From the NCBI RefSeq assembly GCF_003576315.1, contig NZ_QWFZ01000033.1:1-64000 (forward strand): 64,000 bases of DNA. The letters run 5' to 3'. Of this stretch, positions 1 through 8,745 are shown piece by piece (position 1 is the first letter of the stretch; every line of letters begins with the position of its first letter). The position numbers were made by a program, and so were the translations under genes. Below the pieces are notes generated by a model. It saw nothing but the letters and a program-made list of their open reading frames with translations. It did not search any database and was not told the origin of the DNA. The DNA is from Henriciella mobilis. GTDB lineage: Bacteria; Pseudomonadota; Alphaproteobacteria; Caulobacterales; Hyphomonadaceae.

Positions 1-84
1 CCACCACCGCCGCCGCCTCCGCCACCGCCGCCGCCGCCACCGCCGCCGCCTCCACCGCCTCCGCCGCCGCCACCGCCGCCGCCG
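1..84 (+). repeat. CCN proline-codon tract encoding the OmpA linker
   Basis: Twenty-eight in-frame proline codons run from the first base of the window. They are a mixture of CCG, CCA and CCT, so this is not a perfect trinucleotide repeat. The tract continues beyond the window edge, so its true length is unknown. Confidence 0.95.
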
Positions 85-471
85 GAAGAGGTTGAGGAAG
101 CGCCGGTCGCAGCCTGCTCGACGCTGAACCAGGCCTTCGTGGTCTACTTCGAGTGGGACAGCTCCGACCTGACGAGCCAGGCGGCTGCCGTGATCGACCA
201 GGCTGTTGCCAACATCCGGGCGCGTGAAGACTGTGCCCCGGGCTCGGTGACGATTGTTGGTCACACCGACACCTCGGGTGCAGCGACCTACAACGCCCGC
301 CTGTCGCAGCGCCGTGCGGCTTCTGTCGCAACAGCACTGACGTCGCGTGGCATCGGGTCTGACATGATCTCGACCGAAGGCCGTGGTGAGAACGATCTCG
401 CCAAGGCGACGCGCGACGGTGTTCGCGAGCCGCTGAACCGTCGTTCGGAAGTCACGATCATCGTCCGCTAG
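1..471 (+). CDS. OmpA-family outer-membrane protein, C-terminal part (5' end outside window)
   Basis: The visible reading frame starts inside a run of 28 consecutive proline codons, passes through a short acidic stretch (EEVEEAPVAA) and enters a complete OmpA-like periplasmic domain that ends at the stop codon. The domain shows the peptidoglycan-binding pattern: VYFEWDSSDLTSQA, then GHTDTSGAATYNARLSQRRA and NRRSEVTI, which contain the Asp and Arg expected to hold diaminopimelate. By family analogy the missing N-terminus is an eight-stranded beta-barrel, and the proline stretch links barrel to domain. The protein would anchor the outer membrane to peptidoglycan. A strong terminator follows 30 bp downstream, so this is the last gene of its transcript. 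Confidence 0.93.
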   Translation, partial: PPPPPPPPPPPPPPPPPPPPPPPPPPPPEEVEEAPVAACSTLNQAFVVYFEWDSSDLTSQAAAVIDQAVANIRAREDCAPGSVTIVGHTDTSGAATYNARLSQRRAASVATALTSRGIGSDMISTEGRGENDLAKATRDGVREPLNRRSEVTIIVR

Positions 472-500
472 GACGGCGATCCGACAACCAGAAACAGGAA

Positions 501-529
501 TGGCCCGGCAATGCGCCGGGCCATTTTTT
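501..529 (+). terminator. Rho-independent terminator of the OmpA gene
   Basis: A perfect 9-bp stem, TGGCCCGGC/GCCGGGCCA, with a 5-nt loop is followed directly by six T residues. It lies 30 bp after the OmpA stop codon. Confidence 0.92.
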
Positions 530-676
530 ATGGTGCAGACTGTTGGAAACTCCGGGGATGGATGGGGCCGAGGGCGACCCGTCCGACGGTGTTTGAACGG
601 TCTTATTTCCGTATGATTCCAGTACAATTTCAGTCTGATTCCGGTCTGGACCGGCGACCGACGCGCTGCCGGCGAT

Positions 677-713
677 AAAAAAAGCCCGCGCCGATCCTGC
701 CGGCGCGGGCTTT
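677..713 (-). terminator. Rho-independent terminator of the prolyl oligopeptidase gene
   Basis: Read on the minus strand, the stem AAAGCCCGCGCCG (13 bp with its partner, loop of 7) ends in a run of seven T residues. It lies 32 bp beyond the stop codon of the peptidase. The 530-676 stretch between the two facing terminators shows no gene. Confidence 0.9.
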
Positions 714-744
714 CCTCATTTTCTTCCGGGACGTCCCCGTCCGG

Positions 745-3015
745 TCAGTCTTCGGCCGCGCGCGAGACGTCGAGCCCCTCGGCCTTGCCGACGGCGGCGA
801 GCGCGAAGGCGTATTCGACCGCCGTTTCCTTCAGGCCTTCGAAGCGGCCGGTCGAGCCGCCATGGCCGGCGTCCATGTTGATGCGCAGGAAGTAGGGCCC
901 GCCTTCAGGGGCTTCATGGCGCAGCTTCGCGGCCCATTTCGAGGGCTCCCAATAGGTGACGCGCGGGTCCGACAGGCCGCCCGTGATGAGCATGGCCGGA
1001 TAGTCCTGATCGGAGACCTGGTCATAGGGGCTGTAGGCCATGATCGTGTCATAGGCCTCTGCATCGGTGATCGGGTTGCCCCATTCGGGCCATTCCGGCG
1101 GGGTGAGCGGCAGGCTCTCATCCGACATGGTGTTGACCACATCGACGAAGGGCACGGCCGCGACGATGCCGCCGAACAGGGCCGGGTCCATGTTCGAGAC
1201 CGCGCCCATCAGCAGGCCGCCAGCCGAGCCGCCCATGCCGACCACGCGGCCTTCAGAGCCATAGCCATTCTCGACGAGATAACGGCCCGAGGAGACGTAG
1301 TCCTTGAAGGTGTTCTCTTTCTTGTCGAGCTTGCCATCGAGATACCACTGATAGCCCTTGGCCTGCGACCCGCGCACATGCGCGATGGCATAGATGAAGC
1401 CCCGGTCGACCAGCGACAGCCGTGACGAGGAGAAGCTCGCCGGGATGGTGATCCCGTAGGAGCCATAGCCGTAGAGCAGCAGCGGCGCGGAGCCGTCGAC
1501 CGGCGTATCGGCGCGGCGCAGGATCGTAACCGGCACCGTCTCGCCGTCCCAGGCCGGTGCCTGCAGGCGTTCGACGACATAGTCTTCCGGATTATGGCCG
1601 GACGGGATCTCGCGCGTCTTGCGCAGCACCCGCTTGCGCGTTGCCATGTCATAATCATAGGTCTGGTCGGGCACGGCCGGGGATTCGTAATTGTAACGCA
1701 TCACCGTCGAGTCGTATTCGCCCGAGCCGAGGCCCAGCTGGTAGGCGGCCTCGTCCATCTCGATCGTGTGCTCGTCGCCGGACTCGCGTTCGCGGATCAC
1801 GATGCGGGGCAGGGCGTTCTCGCGCTCCAGCCGGACGAGGTGGTCCTTGTAGGCATCGAGGCCGAGGACAAGCGTGCCCGGCCGGTGCGGAATGACTTCT
1901 TCCCAGTTCTCGCGGCCCGGCTGGTCGATCGGGGCCTTCATGACCTTGAAGTCGACCGCGCCATCGGCATTGGTCAGGATATAGAAGGCGTCGTTCCAGT
2001 GGGTGACGTCGTATTCTTCATCTTCCTTGCGCGGCGCGATGAGCTTCGGCTCAGGCGTGCGCGCATCGGCGGGGAAGAACCAGACTTCGCCCGACGTGTG
2101 CCCGCCGGTCTCGATCATGATGTAGTCTTCGGACTCGGTCTTGCCGACGCCGACGAAGAAGCCAGGATCCTCTTCGCGATAGATCTCAACATCCTCACCG
2201 GTGTTCAGGTCGCGCTGGAAGACAGCCGTCGGGCGGCCCATATCGTCTCGCTCGACCCAGTAGAGCAGGTCGGAATCAGCGCCCCATTCAAAGCTGCCAT
2301 AGGTGCCCTCGATCGGTGTGCCGACCGGCTCGCCGGTTTCGATGTCGCGGACGCTGATCGTGTAATATTCGCTGCCCTGGGTATCGATGGCATAGGCCAG
2401 CCGCTTGTGATCGGGCGAGTTGTCCATGCCGCGGATCGAGAAGTAGCTCTTGCCTTCGGCTTCCTTGTCGCCGTCGAAGAGCAGGGTTTCGGGCGCCGAG
2501 TCGTCAAAGGCCTGATCGGCCGGACGGCGGGCGTAGATCGGATATTCGCCCCCCTCGCGATAGCGCACATAATAGGCGTATGGGCCATCCTTGGCCGGCA
2601 CCGAGCTGTCATCTTCCTTGATGCGCCCGCGCATTTCCTTCAGCAGCGTTTCGCGCAGGCCTTCGGTCGGATCTTCGAGGGCGGCCTTGGTGTAGGCATT
2701 CTCGGCTTCGAGGTATTCGCGGATGTCGGCGCGCAGCACGGACGGGTCGCGCATAACCTGCTGCCAGTTCTCATCCTTCATCCACTGATAGGGATCGGTG
2801 CGCGTGCGCCCAACCTGTTCGATGGTGACGGGCTCGCGTTTTGCCGTGGGCGGGGTGAGGGCGGTGCTCACCGTGTCTTCGGCGTCGTCTGCCTGTGGCG
2901 TGGATGCTGCGGATTCGGTCATGTTGTCGCTCAGCTCGGTTGCTCCGGTTTGCGTGGTGCACCCTGCAAGTAGGGCTGCGCCGGCGGCACTTGCCAGCAG
3001 AAATTTCAGACGCAT
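745..3015 (-). CDS. Secreted lipoprotein prolyl oligopeptidase, S9A family (oligopeptidase B-like)
   Basis: A 756-residue serine peptidase of the S9A type, which cuts short peptides after proline or basic residues. The N-terminus is a lipoprotein signal with the lipobox LLAGC, so the enzyme is probably exported and lipid-anchored. A beta-propeller occupies roughly residues 65-480. The C-terminal alpha/beta hydrolase carries Ser597 in GGSAGG, Asp683 in GLSDPRVTYWEP and His718 in DAGHGG, a complete triad. The length and the YWEPSKW region fit oligopeptidase B better than classic prolyl oligopeptidase, but the specificity pocket was not resolved. Start ATG at 3015. It appears monocistronic, with its own terminator. 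Confidence 0.93.
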   Translation of the reverse strand: MRLKFLLASAAGAALLAGCTTQTGATELSDNMTESAASTPQADDAEDTVSTALTPPTAKREPVTIEQVGRTRTDPYQWMKDENWQQVMRDPSVLRADIREYLEAENAYTKAALEDPTEGLRETLLKEMRGRIKEDDSSVPAKDGPYAYYVRYREGGEYPIYARRPADQAFDDSAPETLLFDGDKEAEGKSYFSIRGMDNSPDHKRLAYAIDTQGSEYYTISVRDIETGEPVGTPIEGTYGSFEWGADSDLLYWVERDDMGRPTAVFQRDLNTGEDVEIYREEDPGFFVGVGKTESEDYIMIETGGHTSGEVWFFPADARTPEPKLIAPRKEDEEYDVTHWNDAFYILTNADGAVDFKVMKAPIDQPGRENWEEVIPHRPGTLVLGLDAYKDHLVRLERENALPRIVIRERESGDEHTIEMDEAAYQLGLGSGEYDSTVMRYNYESPAVPDQTYDYDMATRKRVLRKTREIPSGHNPEDYVVERLQAPAWDGETVPVTILRRADTPVDGSAPLLLYGYGSYGITIPASFSSSRLSLVDRGFIYAIAHVRGSQAKGYQWYLDGKLDKKENTFKDYVSSGRYLVENGYGSEGRVVGMGGSAGGLLMGAVSNMDPALFGGIVAAVPFVDVVNTMSDESLPLTPPEWPEWGNPITDAEAYDTIMAYSPYDQVSDQDYPAMLITGGLSDPRVTYWEPSKWAAKLRHEAPEGGPYFLRINMDAGHGGSTGRFEGLKETAVEYAFALAAVGKAEGLDVSRAAED

Positions 3016-3110
3016 GGATCAGGCTTCCCCTTCTTATCGAGAAACGAAAACCTAAGGGCTTTGAGGGGGCTGTCCAGATGATCCCTGCGCTGGGGCGGGC
3101 GAATTTTTGG

Positions 3111-3488
3111 TCAGCCGGTCAGGGGGCGGGTGTAAGTGGCCATGTCGAAATAGTCCCGCCACACGGCGATCTTGCCATTCGACATCTCGAAAACACCGCA
3201 GCAGGGAAGGTCGACCTTCGTCTCGCCGACCATTGTACGGTCGAGCCGTTCGGCCATCACGATGTTGCCGCTGGCTGCGATGTTGAGAAGGTCCCATTCG
3301 GTGCTGGTCCAGTCCGCAATGAAGCGCTGGATGAAGACCTTCAGCGCATCCTTTCCCTGCACGGGCTTGATCGGCATGTTGTGATAGACGCCGTCATCGG
3401 TGAAGAAAGAGACGATCTCGTCGGCGTCCAGCCGCGTCCAGGCTTCAATGAATGCCTTGATGGTCTCGATGTTGTTGGCTTCGCTCAT
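3111..3488 (-). CDS. Limonene-1,2-epoxide hydrolase family protein (NTF2/SnoaL fold)
   Basis: A 125-residue single-domain protein of the cone-shaped NTF2-like fold. It keeps the five residues used by limonene-1,2-epoxide hydrolase: Tyr35 and Asn37 (VYHNMP), Arg81 and Asp83 (AERLDR), and Asp112 (WRDYFD). An active epoxide hydrolase acting without a nucleophilic enzyme ester is therefore plausible. The natural substrate cannot be told from sequence and need not be a terpene. It has no signal peptide, so it is cytoplasmic. It lies between the S9 peptidase and the small exported protein, with no obvious functional link to either. Confidence 0.8.
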   Translation of the reverse strand: MSEANNIETIKAFIEAWTRLDADEIVSFFTDDGVYHNMPIKPVQGKDALKVFIQRFIADWTSTEWDLLNIAASGNIVMAERLDRTMVGETKVDLPCCGVFEMSNGKIAVWRDYFDMATYTRPLTG

Positions 3489-3566
3489 CGTGCCGGTCCC
3501 TCCAGATAATGCTTTTGCGCTGATCCTATGGGCAGACAGGCTGCCCGGCCAGAGGGGCTTGCCAGA

Positions 3567-3965
3567 TCAGGCGGGCTGCCCGGACGTCTTGTCCGGCTTT
3601 CGGCAGCCTTTCTGGAAGAGATTGGAATTGCTGTTGCTGACTTTCCATCGCGGCACGAAGGGCGCGTTGCAGGCCATGGTATACGGCCTGCCCGTCAGCG
3701 CGGTGTCGAGCGTCGCGGTGAAGGCCTCGCCCGGCGCCAGCGTCTGGAAGGCGCAATCGTCATCCGGGCGCCTTGTGCCATCGGCCTCCCGGCAGAGGGC
3801 GGCGACAACCGGTACATCGCATGTGTTGGCGAGGGCGCCATCGACGCGGCTTACGCAGTGGCCGGCATAGGCGGTGCGCTCGGGATAGGCGAGGCGTGTC
3901 CCGATCCAGGCCAGTGCCGAAAAGCCGATGAAGCCCGCAATGATGGCGAGCGTGCGCCGGTTCAT
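3567..3965 (-). CDS. Small exported or membrane-anchored protein of unknown function
   Basis: A 132-residue protein. Its ATG at 3965 overlaps the msrB stop codon by four bases (ATGA), so it is almost certainly translated together with msrB. One N-terminal hydrophobic helix (MNRRTLAIIAGFIGFSALAWIG) acts as an uncleaved anchor or signal. The rest is periplasmic, with six cysteines in a pattern that suggests disulfides (GHC, NTC, LC, DDC, MAC, GC). No family was recognised. Link to MsrB by operon position only. Confidence 0.7.
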   Translation of the reverse strand: MNRRTLAIIAGFIGFSALAWIGTRLAYPERTAYAGHCVSRVDGALANTCDVPVVAALCREADGTRRPDDDCAFQTLAPGEAFTATLDTALTGRPYTMACNAPFVPRWKVSNSNSNLFQKGCRKPDKTSGQPA

Positions 3966-4381
3966 GCAGGCCGGAAGTCCAGCACGACGCCGTTGATGCA
4001 CCAGCGCTCGCCGGTTGGCGGCGGGCCGTCCTTGAAGACGTGGCCCATATGCAGCCCGCAGGTCGCGCAATGGCATTCGGTGCGCGGCATGATCATCTTG
4101 AAATCGCGCTTGGTGTCGACGGCGGTTTCGCGGATCGGCTTGTAAAAGCTCGGCCAGCCGGTGCCGGAGTCGAATTTGTGCTCCGACGACCAGAGCGGCG
4201 TCCCGCAGCCGACGCAGTGATAGACGCCGTCGCGTTTCTCGTCATTCAGCGTCGATGTGAAGGCGCGCTCGGTGCCGTCCTTCACGCCGACGCGGAACTG
4301 TTCTTCCGTCAGCTGTTCGCGCCATTCCTTCTCGGATTTCGAGACGCGCTTGAAATTGTCAGCCGGTTTCGGTGGAAGCAT
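3962..4381 (-). CDS. msrB: Peptide-methionine (R)-S-oxide reductase MsrB
   Basis: A 139-residue MsrB that repairs the R form of methionine sulfoxide in proteins. Visible are the GTGWPSFY motif (73-80), zinc-binding pairs C56xxC59 and C105xxC108, the HMGHVF stretch, and the catalytic Cys128 in ERWCINGVVLDF. No signal peptide, so it is cytoplasmic. It is the first gene of a two-gene unit with the small exported protein that overlaps its stop codon. The length is normal for a single-domain MsrB. Confidence 0.97.
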   Translation of the reverse strand: MLPPKPADNFKRVSKSEKEWREQLTEEQFRVGVKDGTERAFTSTLNDEKRDGVYHCVGCGTPLWSSEHKFDSGTGWPSFYKPIRETAVDTKRDFKMIMPRTECHCATCGLHMGHVFKDGPPPTGERWCINGVVLDFRPA

Positions 4382-4431
4382 GGGGAGGCTCCTTTGTCTG
4401 CTGGGCTGAATATAGGGCTGGCGCGGCCAAC

Positions 4432-4459
4432 AAAAAAGCCGGGCATGGTGGCCCGGCTT
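4432..4459 (-). terminator. Rho-independent terminator after the MaoC gene
   Basis: On the minus strand, the 9-bp stem AAGCCGGGC/GCCCGGCTT with a 6-nt loop runs into six T residues (4432-4437). It lies 28 bp after the MaoC stop codon. Confidence 0.85.
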
Positions 4460-4486
4460 CCTGTCGGTTGGTCAGGCATCCGCGCC

Positions 4487-4942
4487 CTAGCCGTACACCA
4501 CGGTCAGCGTCTCGGCGACGAGGGCCGGGCGGTCCTGGCCTTCGATCTCGATCGTCGCTTCCATGCGGGTCTGCTTGCCGCCAGCCTTCGGCTCGACCGC
4601 GAGGCATTTCTGGCGCAGGCGGACCTTGGAGCCGACCGGGACCATGTTGGTGAAGCGCACCTTGTCGGAGCCGTAATTGATGCCGCGCGTCGTGCCTTCG
4701 ATGCGCAGGACCTCCGCGCCGAGCATGGGCAGCAGCGACAGGGTCAGGAAGCCGTGCGCGATCGGGCCGCCCATTTCCTTCGTCGCGCGCTCGACATCGA
4801 CGTGGATCCACTGGTGGTCGCCGGTCGCGTCGGCGAACTTGTTGACGCGGTCCTGGTCGATCGTGACCCAGTCGGACACGCCGACTTCCTGGCCAGCGAT
4901 GGATTCAAGGTCGTTGTAATGGACTTTTTTCGGGTCAGCCAT
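4487..4942 (-). CDS. MaoC-type (R)-specific enoyl-CoA hydratase
   Basis: A 151-residue single hot-dog protein. The signature ATGDHQWIHVDVERA (hydratase-2 motif with catalytic Asp and His) is followed by GPIAHGFLTLSLLP. It would hydrate trans-2-enoyl-CoA to (R)-3-hydroxyacyl-CoA. A TTG 21 bp upstream is in frame. The ATG at 4942 is preferred because it has a purine-rich GAGGAAGGAAAC about 10 bp before it. It lies downstream of an acyl-CoA ligase on the same strand, which fits a fatty-acid or side-chain oxidation unit. Confidence 0.9.
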   Translation of the reverse strand: MADPKKVHYNDLESIAGQEVGVSDWVTIDQDRVNKFADATGDHQWIHVDVERATKEMGGPIAHGFLTLSLLPMLGAEVLRIEGTTRGINYGSDKVRFTNMVPVGSKVRLRQKCLAVEPKAGGKQTRMEATIEIEGQDRPALVAETLTVVYG

Positions 4943-5033
4943 TTCTTCTGTTTCCTTCCTCAAGGCTTTGAATCTGATAGCGCTTTATTGCGTTGTAATG
5001 GCACCGGGTGCAAGCACCAGCCGGGCTTGTGCG

Positions 5034-6584
5034 CTATACAATCGTCGAGTCTTGCTTGCCCCAGTAGCGGTCGCGCACGAGGCGCTTGTACAGCTTGCCG
5101 GTCGGATGGCGCGGCAGGGCCGGATCGAAATCGACCGATTTCGGGCATTTGATCTTGGCAAGCTTGGAGCGGCAGAACTCGAGCAGCTCTTCGGCCACCT
5201 CCTCGTTCTCGGCAACGCCCTCAGCCAGCTGGACGACGGCTTTCACCTCTTCGCCGAACTCCTCGTTCGGAACGCCGATCACCGCGACATCGGCCACTTT
5301 CGGGTGCGTGATGAGCACGTTCTCGGCTTCCTGCGGATAGATGTTCACGCCGCCGGAAATGATCATGAAGGCCTTGCGGTCGGTGAGGTAGAGGAAGCCG
5401 TCCTCGTCGAGCTTGCCGACATCGCCGAGCGTCGACCATTCCGGATGCTTGGGGTTGAGGGCGCCCTTCGTCTTCTCCGGGTCGTTGTGATAGTTCGGCG
5501 GCGTCGTGCCGCTGTAATAGATCGTGCCCGGCTCGCCGACGGGGAGTTCGTTGCCTTCCTCGTCGCAGATGTGAAGCTCGCCATGCACCGGCCGTCCGAC
5601 CGAGCCCTTGTGGTTCAGCCAGTCGCTTGAGTTGATCCAGGTCATGCCATTGCCTTCCGAGCCGGCATAATACTCCTCGATCACCGGGCCCCACCATTTG
5701 ATCATCTGCTCCTTGACCGGGATCGGGCAGGGCGCGGCGGCGTGGATGGCAGAGACGAGCGAGGAGACATCATACTTCTCGCGCACCTCTTCCGGCAGCT
5801 TCAGCATCTTCACGAACATGGTCGGCACGAGCTGGGTGTGGGTGACCTTGTACTTCTCGACCAGGGCCAGGAATTTCTCCGGGTCGAACTTCTCCATGAT
5901 GATCAGCGTCGCCCCGAAACGGGTGAACGTCATGCACCAGCGCAGGGGGGCAGCGTGGTAGAGCGGGGCGGGCGACAGGTAGACCATGTCCGGTCCGTCG
6001 GCCTTGGCCAGCGCCTTGGCGAGGGCGAGCAGCACGTTCGGCTCGTCGATCTTCTGGCCAAGTTCCAGCGGCGGGCGGATGCCCTTCGGCCGGCCGGTCG
6101 TCCCCGAGGAATAGAGCATGTCGGTGCCGGCCATCTCGTCGGCAACCGGCGTGTCAGGCTGCTGCGCGCGGAGCTCTTCAAGCGACTGGTACTCGACGAT
6201 GTCGCCATCGATGGACCAGTAGGCGTCGAGGTCCGTGATCTGGCGCACCTCGGTGGCGACACCACTGAGTCCCGCCGACGCGATCAGCACCTTTGCGCCT
6301 GAATCCTCGACAATGTACTGCACCTCGGGCGCCGTCAGGCGGGACGAGATGCAGACATAATAAAGGCCCGAACGCTGCGCGGCCCAGGCGATCTCGAAAT
6401 AGCGCGGGCTGTTCTCGGCAAAGATGGCAATCGTGTCGCCGGGATTGACGCCATGCGCGCGGAACAGGTGGGCAATCTGGTTCGAGCGCTGGTCGAGCTG
6501 CTTGAACGTAACCGTCTCGCCCGAACTGGCCATGATATAAGCGGGGGCGTCCGGTTTGGACTTGGCAAGATGACTGGGATGCAT
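5034..6584 (-). CDS. Acyl-CoA synthetase (AMP-forming, ANL superfamily)
   Basis: A 516-residue adenylating ligase that activates a carboxylic acid to its CoA thioester. Motifs in order: the phosphate loop YSSGTTGRPKG (158-168), YYAGSEGNG (A5), LGDVGKLDEDGFLYLTDR (A7-A8), and the C-terminal catalytic lysine in PTGKLYKR. AGGAG stands in place before the ATG at 6584. The substrate is unknown; the sterol-desaturase and MaoC neighbours suggest a long-chain or cyclic acid. A CoA-ligase and hydratase pair on one strand supports a catabolic role. Confidence 0.92.
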   Translation of the reverse strand: MHPSHLAKSKPDAPAYIMASSGETVTFKQLDQRSNQIAHLFRAHGVNPGDTIAIFAENSPRYFEIAWAAQRSGLYYVCISSRLTAPEVQYIVEDSGAKVLIASAGLSGVATEVRQITDLDAYWSIDGDIVEYQSLEELRAQQPDTPVADEMAGTDMLYSSGTTGRPKGIRPPLELGQKIDEPNVLLALAKALAKADGPDMVYLSPAPLYHAAPLRWCMTFTRFGATLIIMEKFDPEKFLALVEKYKVTHTQLVPTMFVKMLKLPEEVREKYDVSSLVSAIHAAAPCPIPVKEQMIKWWGPVIEEYYAGSEGNGMTWINSSDWLNHKGSVGRPVHGELHICDEEGNELPVGEPGTIYYSGTTPPNYHNDPEKTKGALNPKHPEWSTLGDVGKLDEDGFLYLTDRKAFMIISGGVNIYPQEAENVLITHPKVADVAVIGVPNEEFGEEVKAVVQLAEGVAENEEVAEELLEFCRSKLAKIKCPKSVDFDPALPRHPTGKLYKRLVRDRYWGKQDSTIV

Positions 6585-6743
6585 TGGCTGTAGGTCTCCT
6601 CCGGTCGGCGTGCGCTCTAGCGGCGCAGGTCGCGCTTGTGATCTGCTGCGTTTTTAGCAAGACCGGGGGCCTCGTCCATGCCCGACGCTGGGGAAGGATG
6701 CGGTGTCTGGCTGTAGCGCCGGTGGCAAGGCGGAGGACCGGGC

Positions 6744-7712
6744 CTATTCGGCGGCGATCTTCATGGCTTCCGGCGCGGAGTCCTCTTCGATGAGGTCGTC
6801 TTCATCCGCGGCCAGGCCAGCCGCCATGCGTGCCCGCCATTCGGCCTTCAGCTCTTCGCTGCGCTGGTGATCGCCATCGGGTGACCAGCCGGGCGGATTG
6901 ACGGCGCGCCGTGCCCAATGGTGCGGTTTCAGCCCGTCGCGCCAGAAGTCGGCAAACAGGCCGCCAAACCCATGAAAGGCGACGACGAGCGGGTTGTGCG
7001 ATCGCAGCGGCCTGACGATGCCATAGCGCGTTGCCTCATCGGCTGCCTCCGGCACGAAGCTGCCGAACAGCCGGTCCCAGATGATCAGCGTGCCGCCGTA
7101 ATTTGAATCGAGGTATTCCGGATTGGTCGCATGGTGCACGCGGTGATGCGACGGTGTGACGAAGATCGCCTCGACCCAGGCGGGCAGCTTGCCGATGGCT
7201 TCGGTATGGATCCAGAGCTGGTAGGCCAGGTGCACGCTGGAGGCGCCGAGGACAATGACGACCGGAAAGCCGAGCAGGACCATCGGGATGCCGGTGAACA
7301 GGAGGCCGGTCAGCGGCCCTGTCCAGGGCTGGCGCAGCGCCGTTGTCAGGTTGTAGTGCTCGCTTGAATGGTGGGTCACATGCTCGGCCCAGAACCAGCG
7401 CATGCGGTGGCCGGCGCGGTGTTTCCAGTAATAGAGAAAGTCATGCAGGATATAGCCGGTGACGCATGTGGTCAGGCTTACGCCCAGATCGATCACGCGC
7501 CAGTGCGCCGCCAGCGCCATGCCGCCCAGCGACAGGAAAGCCAGCGCGGAATTGATCATGATATTGCCGGCACACATGGAGATCGAGGTCGCCGCGTCCC
7601 TGGCGCAGTAGCGCCCGTTGATCCGGCCCTTGCGGACCGCCCACCATTCGATTGCAATCGCAGCCAATACAACAGGTGTGGCGATCAAACCCAGTACTGG
7701 CAATTGCGTCAT
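6744..7712 (-). CDS. Sterol desaturase / fatty acid hydroxylase family protein (copy 1)
   Basis: A 322-residue integral membrane di-iron enzyme. The three histidine clusters are present: HDFLYYWKHR, HVTHHSSEHYN and HRVHHATNPEYLDSNYGG. Several hydrophobic helices lie before and between them. The family hydroxylates or desaturates sterols, fatty acids or related lipids with O2. The acidic tail (EDDLIEEDSAPEA) is unusual and absent from copy 2. A close paralogue lies immediately upstream on the same strand (7819-8745), and the two share the order of all motifs, so this is a tandem duplication. Confidence 0.88.
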   Translation of the reverse strand: MTQLPVLGLIATPVVLAAIAIEWWAVRKGRINGRYCARDAATSISMCAGNIMINSALAFLSLGGMALAAHWRVIDLGVSLTTCVTGYILHDFLYYWKHRAGHRMRWFWAEHVTHHSSEHYNLTTALRQPWTGPLTGLLFTGIPMVLLGFPVVIVLGASSVHLAYQLWIHTEAIGKLPAWVEAIFVTPSHHRVHHATNPEYLDSNYGGTLIIWDRLFGSFVPEAADEATRYGIVRPLRSHNPLVVAFHGFGGLFADFWRDGLKPHHWARRAVNPPGWSPDGDHQRSEELKAEWRARMAAGLAADEDDLIEEDSAPEAMKIAAE

Positions 7713-7818
7713 CGGCCGCGAACCTCGTCATCTACTCAAACCCGGATCACGTAAACGTGAAGTCATTTCGAGGCTCAAGGGTTCCACTGTGCGACAAGCT
7801 GTCGGGCAGGCCGTCTGG

Positions 7819-8745
7819 TCAGGTTTTTGGCAGGCCGGGCGTGCCCGCATCCTCGGGGTGCGCGGCGACCCAGGCGGCTTTCAGTTCGGCCGAGCGGTTA
7901 TGCTTGCCGTCCGGGCTCCAGCCGGGCCCGTTGATGCAGCGGCGCAGCCAGCGGTCCGGCCGCAGACCATCGTGCCAGCAGTCGCGCATCAGGCCGAACG
8001 CTTCATGGAAGGCGACCGTCAGCGGGTTGTAGCTGGCGAGCGGCTTGACGATCCCGTAGGTCGGCGGGTCGCTTTCAAGCTCGGGCACGAAGCTGCCGAA
8101 CATCTTGTCCCAGATGATGAAGACGCCGGCATAATTGCTGTCGAGATAGCGCGGATTGATGGCGTGGTGGACGCGGTGATGGGAGGGTGTGTTCATCACC
8201 GCTTCGAACCAGGCCGGCATTTTCCCGATGGCCTCTGTGTGGATCCAGAACTGGTAGACGAGGTTCAGCCCGCCGACGAAGAAGATGAAAAGCGGGTGGA
8301 AGCCCAGGAAGACCAGCGGCAGGCCGATCCAGATCAGGCCGGTGAACGGTCCGAACCATGGCTGGCGAAGCGCGGTGGTGAGGTTGTAATGCGTCGAGGA
8401 GTGGTGGGTGACATGCTCCATCCAGAACCAGCGCATGCGGTGGGCGAGGCGGTGCTTCCAGTAATAGACTAGGTCATAGGCGACGAAGAGGCCGATCAGG
8501 CTCCACCAGGTCACCGGGATCTCGGCCACGCGGAACGGCCAGACCAGCATCATCATCCAGAGGGCGATCGTGCCGGTCAGCGTGTTCACGACAAGATTGC
8601 CAATCCCCATCGCCATCGAGGTGATGGCGTCCTTCGTCTCATAGCGCCCGCCAGCACGCCCGGTCTTGACCGCCCACCATTCCCAGATGACGGACAGGAC
8701 GAAAGCCGGCGCCGCCAGCGTGGTCGGTGATGGCCAGTCGATCAT
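7819..8745 (-). CDS. Sterol desaturase / fatty acid hydroxylase family protein (copy 2)
   Basis: A 308-residue paralogue of the downstream gene, with the clusters YDLVYYWKHRLAHR, HVTHHSSTHYN and HRVHHAINPRYLDSNYAG and four or more membrane helices. The ATG at 8745 overlaps the stop codon of the preceding small lipoprotein gene (ATGA), so the two are coupled. The longer open frame upstream of this ATG is not used, because it runs through the small lipoprotein gene in another frame. Substrate unknown. Confidence 0.88.
   Translation of the reverse strand: MIDWPSPTTLAAPAFVLSVIWEWWAVKTGRAGGRYETKDAITSMAMGIGNLVVNTLTGTIALWMMMLVWPFRVAEIPVTWWSLIGLFVAYDLVYYWKHRLAHRMRWFWMEHVTHHSSTHYNLTTALRQPWFGPFTGLIWIGLPLVFLGFHPLFIFFVGGLNLVYQFWIHTEAIGKMPAWFEAVMNTPSHHRVHHAINPRYLDSNYAGVFIIWDKMFGSFVPELESDPPTYGIVKPLASYNPLTVAFHEAFGLMRDCWHDGLRPDRWLRRCINGPGWSPDGKHNRSAELKAAWVAAHPEDAGTPGLPKT

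Noticed and set aside
1-84. CCN-rich tract considered as CRISPR or simple repeat
   Set aside because: It is in frame and codes for the proline linker of OmpA; no spacer pattern exists.
530-676. Repeated ATTCC-like strings between the first two genes
   Set aside because: Short, irregular and without pairing or promoter spacing; no feature could be supported.
1594-2973. Long plus-strand frame of 459 codons
   Set aside because: Antisense to the S9 peptidase, whose triad and signal peptide are certain; high G+C makes such shadows common.
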